From contig CAZYAD010000065.1 in assembly GCA_964646225.1 (NCBI GenBank), forward strand, positions 1 through 5,615: 5,615 nucleotides of DNA. Direction: 5' to 3'. This document shows, one piece after another, positions 1 to 5,561 of this stretch. Source of the stretch: UBA4644 sp964646225 (GTDB taxonomy: Bacteria; Bacillota; Clostridia; Oscillospirales; Butyricicoccaceae). A program made the translations under genes and the position numbers. Numbering within the stretch: position 1 is the stretch's first letter; each line of letters starts with the position of its first letter. A model generated the notes under the pieces. It worked only from the letters and a program-made list of their open reading frames with translations, was not told the origin of the DNA and did not search any database.

Positions 1-29
1 GATTTTTTCAAAAACCGGCGAAAAAAAGC

Positions 30-57
30 TTGACAAATCGCCGGGATGCTGTATAAT
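30..57 (+). promoter_or_regulatory. Sigma-A type promoter of the tRNA-Gln gene
   Basis: A perfect -35 box TTGACA (30-35) and a perfect -10 box TATAAT (52-57) are separated by 16 bp. The expected start is near 64, which leaves a leader of only a few bases before the mature tRNA begins at 71. Such a strong promoter with a very short leader is typical of stable RNA genes. A 7-bp inverted repeat, CCGGCGA at 15-21 and TCGCCGG at 38-44, brackets the -35 box. It could be an operator or a chance feature. Confidence 0.85.
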
Positions 58-70
58 AATATTTGCGCTT

Positions 71-144
71 AGCGAGATTGTGTAAGGGTAGCACGACAGA
101 CTCTGACTCTGTTTGTGAGGGTTCGAATCCTTCTCTCGCTGCCA
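71..144 (+). tRNA. tRNA-Gln (anticodon CTG)
   Basis: The cloverleaf folds by hand without gaps. The acceptor stem is 71-77 with 134-140, all seven pairs Watson-Crick. The D stem is GTG 80-82 with CAC 92-94, closing a loop that carries GG. The anticodon stem is ACAGA 96-100 with TCTGT 108-112. The seven-base loop CTCTGAC at 101-107 places anticodon CTG at 103-105, which reads the glutamine codon CAG. The T stem is 117-121 with 129-133 (one G-U pair), with loop TTCGAAT. The discriminator is G141 and CCA (142-144) is encoded. The gene stands alone between its own promoter and terminator. The CTG isoacceptor suits a high-GC genome that favours CAG. Confidence 0.96.
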
Positions 145-145
145 A

Positions 146-181
146 AAAAGCTCTGATCGCAGGATCAGGGCTTTTCTTTTT
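146..181 (+). terminator. Rho-independent terminator of tRNA-Gln
   Basis: The stem is 146-158 with 163-175: AAAAGCTCTGATC pairs with GATCAGGGCTTTT, with one G-U pair and a GCAG loop. It runs into a T-rich tail up to 181. It begins one base after the CCA end, so the tRNA is a single-gene transcript. The A tract on the 5' side means it could also act, less efficiently, on leftward transcripts from the transporter operon. Confidence 0.85.
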
Positions 182-216
182 GCACATGCCGGAAACGAGC
201 GGGAAACACGAAATTG

Positions 217-252
217 CCGCACGACACAGGAAGGCTTTCCTGTGTCAGGCGG
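217..252 (-). terminator. Hairpin downstream of the transporter gene, possible terminator
   Basis: A perfect 10-bp stem, GACACAGGAA (223-232) with TTCCTGTGTC (237-246), has a GGCT loop. It is extended by CCGC (217-220) with GCGG (249-252) across a 2x2 internal loop. It lies 30-65 bp past the stop codon of the minus-strand transporter and fits a 3'-end hairpin for that operon. On the minus strand the tail is only CAATTTCG, a poor U tract, so efficient intrinsic termination is doubtful. The 182-281 gap contains nothing else that I recognise. Confidence 0.45.
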
Positions 253-281
253 TCTAAGCGATATACTTTTTTCGTCAGCCC

Positions 282-1142
282 TTACACCAGCATCAGGAGG
301 GTGCCGAAGACGATGCCGAGAAGGCCCAGGGCGGCCTTTTTCGTCAGCTTTTCCCGGAAGACCACATAGGAAAAGCCGATGGTGACCAGAATGCTGAGTT
401 TATCGATGGGCACCACCACGCTGGCAAGGCCATCCTGCAGCGCCTTATAATAGCACAGCCAGCTGGCGCCGGTGGCCAGGCCCGACAGGCAGATAAAGCC
501 CAACTCGTTTTTGGGCACCTGACGCACCAGCTTTCCTTTGCCCGTCACCAGCACCATCACCCAGGCCATGATCAGCACCACGATGGTGCGGACGGCGGTG
601 CCCAGGTTGGATTCCACCCCAGTGATGCCCACCTTGCCCAGAATGGAGGTCAGGCTGGCAAAAACAGCCGAGCCCAGCGCATACCACAGCCAGGCCAGAC
701 CGCCCTTGCCTCCTTCGGCATTGGCCTTTTTCTCAATCATCAGCAGGGTGCCTGCGGCGATGAGCACCACGCCAAGGAGCTTTGGCAGGGACACGGCTTC
801 ATGCAGGAACAGAAAGGCCAGCAGAATGGTCAGCACCGTGCTGGATTTGTCAATGGGGACTACCTTGTTGATATCGCCCAGCTGCAGCGCCTTGAAGTAG
901 CACAGCCAGCTGGCGCCGGTGGCCAGGCCCGACAGGATCAGGAACAGCAGGGTCTTTCCGTCCATCTGCGCCAGTTCCCCCTGCGAGCCCACCAGAAACA
1001 CCATGAGCCACGAAAAGGCCAGCACCACAATGGTGCGGATGGCGGTGGCCACGGTGGAATCGGTCTTCCGGATCCCGCACTTCGCCAGAATAGAGGTCAG
1101 ACCTGCAAAAACAGCCGAACCCACTGCAAACAGCATCCACAT
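282..1142 (-). CDS. EamA/DMT-family membrane transporter
   Basis: This is a 286-residue integral membrane protein of the drug/metabolite transporter superfamily with two EamA domains. By eye there are ten hydrophobic segments, five in each half (about residues 2-140 and 150-286), joined by a glycine/lysine-rich linker near 137-149. Each half carries the same landmarks: GSAVFAxLTSIL in helix 1, RTIVVL in helix 2, SGLATGASWLCY then KALQ in helix 3, VVPIDK before helix 4, and GTLLM at the end. Hand alignment gives about half of positions identical between halves without gaps, high for this superfamily. It is the last gene of the leftward operon, 69 bp after the trigger factor-like gene. The ATG at 1142 has only a weak purine-rich AAGAAAGAAG about 10 bases upstream, and a second in-frame ATG two codons later is possible. 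Family members export or import amino acids, nucleosides and other small metabolites; the substrate cannot be assigned here. Confidence 0.9.
   Translation of the reverse strand: MWMLFAVGSAVFAGLTSILAKCGIRKTDSTVATAIRTIVVLAFSWLMVFLVGSQGELAQMDGKTLLFLILSGLATGASWLCYFKALQLGDINKVVPIDKSSTVLTILLAFLFLHEAVSLPKLLGVVLIAAGTLLMIEKKANAEGGKGGLAWLWYALGSAVFASLTSILGKVGITGVESNLGTAVRTIVVLIMAWVMVLVTGKGKLVRQVPKNELGFICLSGLATGASWLCYYKALQDGLASVVVPIDKLSILVTIGFSYVVFREKLTKKAALGLLGIVFGTLLMLV
451..489. repeat. 39-bp exact direct repeat inside the transporter gene, copy 1
   Basis: These 39 bases are identical to 898-936. They encode the SGLATGASWLCY motif of the C-terminal EamA domain. An adjoining CTGCAGCGCCTT (436-447) is also shared, so the near-identical stretch is longer, with three differences in the four bases between. 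Confidence 0.95.
898..936. repeat. 39-bp exact direct repeat inside the transporter gene, copy 2
   Basis: This copy is identical to 451-489. It encodes the same SGLATGASWLCY motif in the N-terminal EamA domain, followed by the shared CTGCAGCGCCTT at 882-893. The two copies are 447 bp apart (149 codons), the same offset as the equivalent positions of the two domains, so they are aligned parts of an internal gene duplication. Confidence 0.95.
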
Positions 1143-1211
1143 AACGATTCATCTTCTTTCTTTGACACAAACGGATAAGGGAACGGTGCGTCCGCCCGGG
1201 CGCGGGGATTT

Positions 1212-2477
1212 TTATTGTGCCAGGAGGAAATCCACCACCAGGCGGCGGAGGGTCTCGCGCTCCAGCATTTCATCGGTCAGGGCCTCCAGAACGGTCTCGG
1301 TGGTGCTGCCGTACTGCTCTGCCATCAGGTCGGCGGTGCGGCGGCGGGCCCGCTCATCGGCCTCCAACCCCTCGGCCCGTGCGATCTCCCGCAGCAGCAC
1401 CTGCTGCCGCAGGCGGTAAACCGCGCTGCTGCGGGCGGTCTGCTCAAACTCCTCCTGCGACAGCTTCATCTGCTCCAGATATTTGTCCAGACTGGCCCCC
1501 TGGCGGTCCAGCCGCTGGCCGAACTCCACCATCATGTCGTCCATTTCCTTCCGGATCATGCTTTCGGGCAGCAGACAGTCCATCTGCCCGGCGGCCTGCT
1601 TGAGGATGGCCTCGGCCTTTTCCGCCCGATGTTGGGCCAGCTTATCCTCCAGGGCCGACTGCTTTACCTCGGCCCGCAGCGTGGCCAGATCGGTCTCGAA
1701 GAATTCCCGGGCAAAGGCTTCGTCCACAGCGGGAACATCCACCCGGCATACGGCGTTCACCTTCACGGTGAAGACCGCCTGCCGTCCCTCCAGCTCCTTG
1801 TCATAGCCCTTAGGGAAGGTCAGGGGGATCTCCCGGCTTTCGCCGGCGGACATCCCCACCATGCCCTGCTCCAGCTGGGGCAGCAGGGTGTGGCTGCCCA
1901 GTCTGACGGCATAATCCTCGGCCTTGCCGCCGGGGACAGGCGTGCCGCTGTCCAGGCGGCCCTCCACATCGATGTGTACCGTGTCGCCCTCCTGTGCGGG
2001 ACGATCCAGCTCGGTGTGCTTGGCGGCCTGGAGGGCGTATTTTTCCAGCATCGCGGTGACCTCGGCATCCTCTACCGCAGGCTCCGGCAGATGCACCCGC
2101 AGGCGACGGTAATCCCCCAGACGGGCCGTGGGATATTCGTCATACAGCGCAGTGAACAGCAGGCCCTGCGGATCGGTGGAGCAGCTTTCCACATCGGGAT
2201 AGCCCACCACCGGCAGCTTCTGCTCGGCCACCGCCTCCTCCAGCGCCTGAGCGCAGCACTGCTGGGCCGCCTGGGGGTAGAAAAAATCCTTGCCCAGTGC
2301 CGCTTCGGCCTGTTCGCGGGTGGCCTGCCCCTTTTCCACGCCGGGCAGATCCAGCTGGTCGCGGCACAGCTGATAGACGGTCTCCAGCGCCTGGGCAAAC
2401 TCCGCCGGGCTCACCCGGATGGTCAGCTGCCAACGGCCCTTGTCGTTTTTTACGCATTCCAGCAGTTGCTTTTCCAT
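1212..2477 (-). CDS. Trigger factor-like chaperone / peptidyl-prolyl isomerase with degenerate ribosome-binding motif
   Basis: The 421-residue length and three-domain order match trigger factor, the ribosome-associated folding chaperone. There is an N-terminal domain (about 1-125), an FKBP-type prolyl isomerase domain (about 155-245, with GDTVHIDVEG near 164, GSHTLLPQLEQGMVGMSAGE near 194 and LTFPKGY near 219), and a helical charged C-terminal domain (about 250-421). The ribosome-docking signature, GFRKGKVP in E. coli, is replaced by GVEKGQAT at 46-53, losing the Phe and Arg. It lies between a deacylase gene (56 bp upstream) and a transporter gene, not beside clpP/clpX where tig often sits in Firmicutes. 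A paralogue with altered ribosome contact, or a free folding factor, is therefore likelier than the housekeeping copy; that is inference. The ATG at 2477 has GAGGAG at 2490-2495, a rather long 12-base spacing. No signal peptide is seen, so it should be cytoplasmic. No symbol is given because the housekeeping role is doubtful. Confidence 0.88.
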   Translation of the reverse strand: MEKQLLECVKNDKGRWQLTIRVSPAEFAQALETVYQLCRDQLDLPGVEKGQATREQAEAALGKDFFYPQAAQQCCAQALEEAVAEQKLPVVGYPDVESCSTDPQGLLFTALYDEYPTARLGDYRRLRVHLPEPAVEDAEVTAMLEKYALQAAKHTELDRPAQEGDTVHIDVEGRLDSGTPVPGGKAEDYAVRLGSHTLLPQLEQGMVGMSAGESREIPLTFPKGYDKELEGRQAVFTVKVNAVCRVDVPAVDEAFAREFFETDLATLRAEVKQSALEDKLAQHRAEKAEAILKQAAGQMDCLLPESMIRKEMDDMMVEFGQRLDRQGASLDKYLEQMKLSQEEFEQTARSSAVYRLRQQVLLREIARAEGLEADERARRRTADLMAEQYGSTTETVLEALTDEMLERETLRRLVVDFLLAQ

Positions 2478-2489
2478 AAGCTTTGATAA

Positions 2490-2495
2490 CTCCTC
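2490..2495 (-). promoter_or_regulatory. Ribosome binding site of the trigger factor-like gene
   Basis: GAGGAG on the minus strand ends 12 bases before the ATG at 2477. This is longer than the usual 6-9, which may reduce translation. No better-placed in-frame start is evident. Confidence 0.6.
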
Positions 2496-2533
2496 GTAAT
2501 TTTTGTTCAGATGATTGCACAGAGGCGGCCGTT

Positions 2534-4111
2534 TTACCGACCCTTGCGCAGATATTTTCCGGCCCGCAGGTCGGTTTGGACGCCATCCTCCAGCGCGACG
2601 CCGCCGCCCACAAGCACATGGCGCACGCCCTGAGACAGCTGAATGGGATCCAGATAGGTGGAACGGGGGCCGATGGTGGCGGGATCAAAGACGGTGATAT
2701 CAGCCACCTTGCCCACCTCCAGCCGGCCGCGGTCGGTCATGCCGATCATGTCGGCGGCCTTGGAGGTCACGCGGCGCACCGCCTCCTCCAGCGGGCACAG
2801 GTCATGCTCCCGGGCCAACCGGAAAAACTCCGAAATGGCAGCGTAGGAGCGGGGATGGGGCTTCCCGGGCACCTTGGCCGGGTCACCGGAATAGGCCCAG
2901 CCGTCCGAGCCGATGCCCACATCCTGCGAAAGGAAATACAGCATATCCTCCTGGCTCATGACAAAGAAGATGCAGCCCGCCCGGGCCTGGGTGCGCTCCA
3001 GCACGATGGCTGCCGCTTCGGCGTAGTCGGTGATGTGCAGCAGCTCCTCGGCCACATAGCGCAGGGTCTTGCCCACGATCTCGGGCCACAGGCCGCCATC
3101 GCTGTTGAACAGGCAGGTCTCGGCCCGCTCGGCATTGAAATAGTGCTGGCGGATGCCCTCGATGACCTCCTGCCGCCGGGGACCGGCTAGGAATTTCAGC
3201 ACGGCGCGGCCGCCGCCGTCCTTGCTCCAGTTGGGGCAGCGGATGGTCAGGCTGGTGCAGGAGGCCACAAAGGGATACAGGTCGGCGGTGACATTGACGC
3301 CCTCCCGGCGGGCCTGCTCCAGATGGGCCCACACCTCCCGGGCGCGGCCGTGAACGCGGAAATTGTCGATCTTCAGGTGGGACACATGGACATGGACGCC
3401 GGAGGCACGGCCCACGCTCAGCAGCTCCTCAATGGCCTCGTCGATGTGTTCGCCCTCGTTGCGCATATGGCAGGGCACCAGACCGTCAAACTCCCGAACC
3501 ACCTTGCCCAGCTCCCGCAGTTCCTCTGCGCTGGCAAAGCAGCCGGGGGAATACTCCAGCCCCAGGGACATGCCCCAGGCGCCGTCCTGCAGATCCTGGC
3601 GCAGCAGCGCCTTCATCTGCTCCAGCTCCTCCTGCGTGACCGCCCGGTCCTCGCAGCCGATAACGCCGGCCCGCAGGGTGCCGTGGCCCACCAGCATGGC
3701 CTGATTGACTGCCATGGAGCAGTCCGATGCCTCAAAGCGCTTGACGAAGCTGTCAAAGGACAGGCTGCTCCAGCGGCCATCGGCCAGTTCACTGCCGCCG
3801 GTCTGCATCCGCTCCGGCAGCGAGGGGAAAGGGCTGTCGCCGCACTGGCCGCTGACCTCGGTGGTGATGCCCTGATACAGCTTGGCAGCGTAGCTGCTGT
3901 CCCGCAAAAAGGCGGTGTCGGAGTGGGCGTGCGCATCGATAAAGCCCGGCGCCACCGCCAGCCCTTCGGCGTTCAGCTCTTTTTTTGCCGTCTGACCTCG
4001 CAGATCGCCGATGGCGGTGATCCTTCCGCCGGAAACCGCCACATCGGCCTGATAACCGGCCCTGCCGGTGCCATCAATGACCGTGCCGCCGCGAATGATA
4101 AGTTCTTCCAT
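2534..4111 (-). CDS. N-acyl-D-amino-acid deacylase (D-aminoacylase family amidohydrolase)
   Basis: This 525-residue enzyme belongs to the amidohydrolase superfamily; family members hydrolyse N-acyl-D-amino acids to the free D-amino acid and a carboxylate. Landmarks run in the expected order: N-terminal beta segment IIRGGTVIDGTG, then GFIDAHAHSD with H61 and H63, SGQCGDSPFP with C90, GLEYSPG near 184, CHMRNEG with H215, HVSHLK with H245, GSDGWA with D403, and a C-terminal GRLEVGKVADITVFD strand. These correspond to H67, H69, C96, H220, H250 and D366 that I recall for the Alcaligenes faecalis D-aminoacylase; the H-H spacing of 30 is the same. The H245-D403 interval is about 40 residues longer, as in larger family members. 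The start is the ATG at 4111, because AGGAGGG lies seven bases upstream; an in-frame ATG at 4144 would place that site inside the gene. It is the first gene of the leftward operon. No signal peptide is seen, so it is probably cytoplasmic. N-acyl-D-Glu or D-Asp specificity, or a dipeptidase-like activity, cannot be excluded. Confidence 0.88.
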   Translation of the reverse strand: MEELIIRGGTVIDGTGRAGYQADVAVSGGRITAIGDLRGQTAKKELNAEGLAVAPGFIDAHAHSDTAFLRDSSYAAKLYQGITTEVSGQCGDSPFPSLPERMQTGGSELADGRWSSLSFDSFVKRFEASDCSMAVNQAMLVGHGTLRAGVIGCEDRAVTQEELEQMKALLRQDLQDGAWGMSLGLEYSPGCFASAEELRELGKVVREFDGLVPCHMRNEGEHIDEAIEELLSVGRASGVHVHVSHLKIDNFRVHGRAREVWAHLEQARREGVNVTADLYPFVASCTSLTIRCPNWSKDGGGRAVLKFLAGPRRQEVIEGIRQHYFNAERAETCLFNSDGGLWPEIVGKTLRYVAEELLHITDYAEAAAIVLERTQARAGCIFFVMSQEDMLYFLSQDVGIGSDGWAYSGDPAKVPGKPHPRSYAAISEFFRLAREHDLCPLEEAVRRVTSKAADMIGMTDRGRLEVGKVADITVFDPATIGPRSTYLDPIQLSQGVRHVLVGGGVALEDGVQTDLRAGKYLRKGR

Positions 4112-4117
4112 AAGATA

Positions 4118-4124
4118 CCCTCCT
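4118..4124 (-). promoter_or_regulatory. Strong ribosome binding site that fixes the deacylase start
   Basis: AGGAGGG on the minus strand is followed by six bases and then the ATG at 4111. It decides between this ATG and the in-frame ATGs at 4144 and 4132, which have no comparable site. Confidence 0.88.
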
Positions 4125-4156
4125 GAAAACATGGGAAAAATCAAGTTGTTGCCTCT

Positions 4157-4185
4157 ATTATAGCGGGTTTCGCCCCGGGACGCAA
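4157..4185 (-). promoter_or_regulatory. Sigma-A type promoter of the deacylase-chaperone-transporter operon
   Basis: On the minus strand, TTGCGT (4180-4185) and a perfect TATAAT (4157-4162) are separated by exactly 17 bp. Transcription should start near 4150, about 40 bases before the deacylase ATG. A short interrupted palindrome, CTCTC-GACA-GAGAG (4188-4201), lies directly upstream of the -35 box and could bind a regulator. I found no comparable promoter before the two downstream genes. Confidence 0.75.
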
Positions 4186-4213
4186 GACTCTCGACAGAGA
4201 GGATAGAAGTGCG

Positions 4214-4232
4214 CCTTTTCGTTTCGAAAGGG
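4214..4232 (-). terminator. Small hairpin past the acetyltransferase gene, possible terminator
   Basis: An 8-bp stem (4214-4221 with 4225-4232, one G-U pair) has a TTT loop. It lies 30 bp beyond the stop of the minus-strand acetyltransferase and upstream of the operon promoter. No T tract follows on the minus strand, so the assignment rests on position only. Confidence 0.3.
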
Positions 4233-4261
4233 TTTCACCAGCCCGGCAAATTGAAAGTTGT

Positions 4262-4708
4262 CTATTTCTCCATAATATAATTCGTTAACGATATTCCATT
4301 CCTAATAATTGTTTGTTCTTGGATCACGTTGTATCCTCGATGTTCAAAAAATGCTCTTGCTGTAATAGACGAATGGGTGGTCAGCGTCTTTCCACTCACC
4401 GAATATTCCAGTTCATCACAAATCGCAGTTGCAATTCCTTCACCCTGGTGGTCTTTATGAACAAACAGTCTGTCCAGGTAGCCAGAATTATCAATATCTC
4501 CGAAGCCAACGATTTCGTTATTCTCAACTGCGACTACCGTATAATGTTTCGAGAATGATGCATTCCATTCTTTCAAATCCACGATTCCGGTTGCCCAGAC
4601 ATCTAACTGCTCGTTTGTATAATCTTTTGCATTCACGCTATGCACAGTATGATAAAACAGCTCTGCCAAATGTCCGCAGTCAGAAGCTCTGTACTTTCTA
4701 AGTCGCAT
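4262..4708 (-). CDS. GNAT-family N-acetyltransferase
   Basis: This 148-residue single-domain protein has the GNAT fold signature. The N-terminal helix region RKYRASDCGHLAELFYHTVHSV is followed by NEQLDVWA (33-40). The central strand is VAVENNEIVGFGDI (59-72). The acetyl-CoA-binding motif A is LDRLFVHKDHQGEGIATAI (78-96), with the pyrophosphate loop Q88-G-E-G-I-A93. The C-terminal part carries the ARAFFEHRGY element (117-126). The acceptor is unknown; relatives acetylate small amines, antibiotics or protein N-termini. The ATG at 4708 has GAGG five bases upstream, which supports this start. The gene is monocistronic, on the same strand as the operon but separated from it by that operon's promoter. 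It is about 40% GC by direct count over 4261-4710, against about 65% in the genes to its left, which suggests horizontal acquisition. I see no convincing promoter upstream of it. Confidence 0.92.
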   Translation of the reverse strand: MRLRKYRASDCGHLAELFYHTVHSVNAKDYTNEQLDVWATGIVDLKEWNASFSKHYTVVAVENNEIVGFGDIDNSGYLDRLFVHKDHQGEGIATAICDELEYSVSGKTLTTHSSITARAFFEHRGYNVIQEQTIIRNGISLTNYIMEK

Positions 4709-4783
4709 TTTATCCTCACCAATTCCGATTTATCTCATACTTTTTTAGAAATGATACCAGAAAAATGTGAAGAAATCTACCGC

Positions 4784-4924
4784 CTACACAAGAACCGCCC
4801 GAGCATTTTCGTCCGGGCGGTCTCGGTATCCTGCATAAATCCGCGCAAGCCGCTCGATCGCATCTGCCTGTGCCTTGCAGATGTTCTTCGCTATTTGCTT
4901 TTCGGCTTGCTGTTTTTGCAGCAT
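4784..4924 (-). CDS. Possible small protein or C-terminal gene remnant, 46 codons
   Basis: A minus-strand frame opens at ATG 4922-4924 and ends at TAG 4784-4786. It begins MLQKQQAEKQIAKNICKAQA, continues DAIERLARIY, and ends GYRDRPDENARAVLV. The composition is lysine/glutamine/alanine-rich, predicts a helix and looks like coding sequence rather than random translation. The frame stays open for about 25 more codons upstream without a start. No good ribosome binding site precedes the ATG. Both points fit a truncated gene whose 5' part is lost. The frame crosses a strong hairpin near its end. I do not recognise the family. It could be a genuine small ORF, a remnant of a mobile-element gene, or chance. 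Confidence 0.3.
   Translation of the reverse strand: MLQKQQAEKQIAKNICKAQADAIERLARIYAGYRDRPDENARAVLV
4794..4821. other. GC-rich hairpin, possible terminator or gene-end relic
   Basis: The perfect 8-bp inverted repeat ACCGCCCG (4794-4801) and CGGGCGGT (4814-4821) has a 12-base loop. On the minus strand it is followed by TCTTGTG, a weak T tract; on the plus strand there is none. It sits at the 3' end of the possible 46-codon ORF and upstream of the acetyltransferase. It may shield that gene from leftward transcription. Confidence 0.4.
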
Positions 4925-4945
4925 TGTTTTGCGGACACCGCCCCA

Positions 4946-4974
4946 TTGACAGGAAGCCGTCTTTCGTGTAAAGT
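4946..4974 (+). promoter_or_regulatory. Promoter of the cyclophilin gene
   Basis: A perfect -35 TTGACA (4946-4951) and a fair -10 TAAAGT (4969-4974) are separated by 17 bp. Transcription should begin near 4981, about 34 bases before the ATG at 5015. No operator-like repeat is evident. Confidence 0.7.
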
Positions 4975-5014
4975 AGAAGCAAATCCAACAAATAGATTAT
5001 CGGAGGAAGCATTC

Positions 5015-5485
5015 ATGGCACAAACCATTCGAGGCAAGATCGAGCTGGATTCCGGCTCGGTGATGGAATTTGAACTGTATCCCGAGGTGGCGCCCAAGTC
5101 GGTGGCCAATTTCGTCAAGCTGGCAGAGTCGGGCTTTTACGATGGGCTGACCTTTCACCGCATCGTCCCTGGCTTTGTGATCCAGGGCGGCGACCCGCTG
5201 GGCAACGGCACGGGCGGCCCCGGCTGGAACATCCCCGGCGAGTTTGCCGCCAACGGCTTCAAAAACGATCTGCGTCACGAGCGGGGCGTGCTGTCCTGGG
5301 CGCGGGCGCAGGATCCCAACTCCGCCGGCAGCCAGTTTTTCATCATGGTGGATGACGCGCCCTATCTGGACGGCAACTACGCTGCCTTTGGTCGTCTCAC
5401 CGCCGGACTGGATGTGGTGGATCAGATCGTGGCCGGGCTGCACGGCCGCAAACCGGTAATGAAGACCGTCACCATTGAAAAATAA
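5015..5485 (+). CDS. Cyclophilin-type peptidyl-prolyl cis-trans isomerase
   Basis: This 156-residue protein is a minimal single-domain bacterial cyclophilin, which interconverts cis and trans peptide bonds before proline during folding. Seen motifs are APKSVANFVKLAESGFYDGL (26-45), FHRIVPGFVIQGGD (47-60) with the catalytic Arg R49 and active-site F54 and Q57, GTGGPG (65-70), and the core NSAGSQFFIMV (102-112). The final motif YLDGNYAAFGRL (117-128) has Tyr where human cyclophilin A has Trp121, so cyclosporin sensitivity is doubtful. The usual LSMA before the core is LSWA (W95). There is no signal peptide or lipobox, so it should be cytoplasmic. The ATG at 5015 is chosen because GGAGG lies eight bases upstream and the promoter lies just beyond; the frame is open back to 4640, but that part overlaps the acetyltransferase gene and does not resemble a cyclophilin. 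It is monocistronic. Confidence 0.95.
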   Translation: MAQTIRGKIELDSGSVMEFELYPEVAPKSVANFVKLAESGFYDGLTFHRIVPGFVIQGGDPLGNGTGGPGWNIPGEFAANGFKNDLRHERGVLSWARAQDPNSAGSQFFIMVDDAPYLDGNYAAFGRLTAGLDVVDQIVAGLHGRKPVMKTVTIEK

Positions 5486-5520
5486 GCCTGCTGCACAACT
5501 AACATTCCATAGCAGAGCAA

Positions 5521-5561
5521 AGCAAAAGCATCCGCACCGAACCGGTGCGGATGCTTTTGCT
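5521..5561. terminator. Strong, probably bidirectional terminator after the cyclophilin gene
   Basis: A perfect 18-bp inverted repeat, 5521-5538 with 5544-5561, encloses the five-base loop GAACC. The A and T tracts fall within the stem (CAAAAG / CTTTTG). On the plus strand the tail GTCCGCGCTGTTTC is not T-rich; on the minus strand it reads TTGCTCTGC. It lies 35 bp past the cyclophilin stop. A 3'-end hairpin is the simplest reading, and convergent use with a gene beyond the window is possible. I see nothing identifiable in 5562-5615. Confidence 0.75.

Noticed and set aside
63..257. 64-codon plus-strand ORF
   Set aside because: It runs through the tRNA-Gln gene and its terminator; the peptide is a translation of tRNA sequence.
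1215..2486. Long 423-codon ORF on the plus strand
   Set aside because: It is almost fully antisense to the trigger factor-like gene; long opposite frames are expected in GC-rich codons, and the product has no recognisable domain.
2483..4126. Two long plus-strand ORFs (2483-3190 and 3323-4126)
   Set aside because: Both are antisense shadows of the deacylase, with His/Gln/Leu/Gly-rich composition and no family features.
4112..4144. Longer deacylase start at 4144 (adds 11 residues)
   Set aside because: The strong AGGAGGG site would fall inside the added codons and is ideally placed for the ATG at 4111; the added residues are not part of the usual fold.
4716..5012. 98-codon minus-strand ORF opposite the intergenic region
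   Set aside because: The Cys/Gly/Arg-rich low-complexity middle looks like chance translation of GC hairpin sequence; it is in a different frame from the more believable 46-codon ORF.
4640..5014. Upstream extension of the cyclophilin frame (125 codons)
   Set aside because: It overlaps the acetyltransferase start and the cyclophilin's own promoter and ribosome binding site, and does not resemble any cyclophilin extension.
5521..5561. Perfect 18-bp inverted repeat as a mobile-element end or CRISPR unit
   Set aside because: It is a single copy without a transposase or spaced repeats, and its position just past a stop codon is explained by termination.
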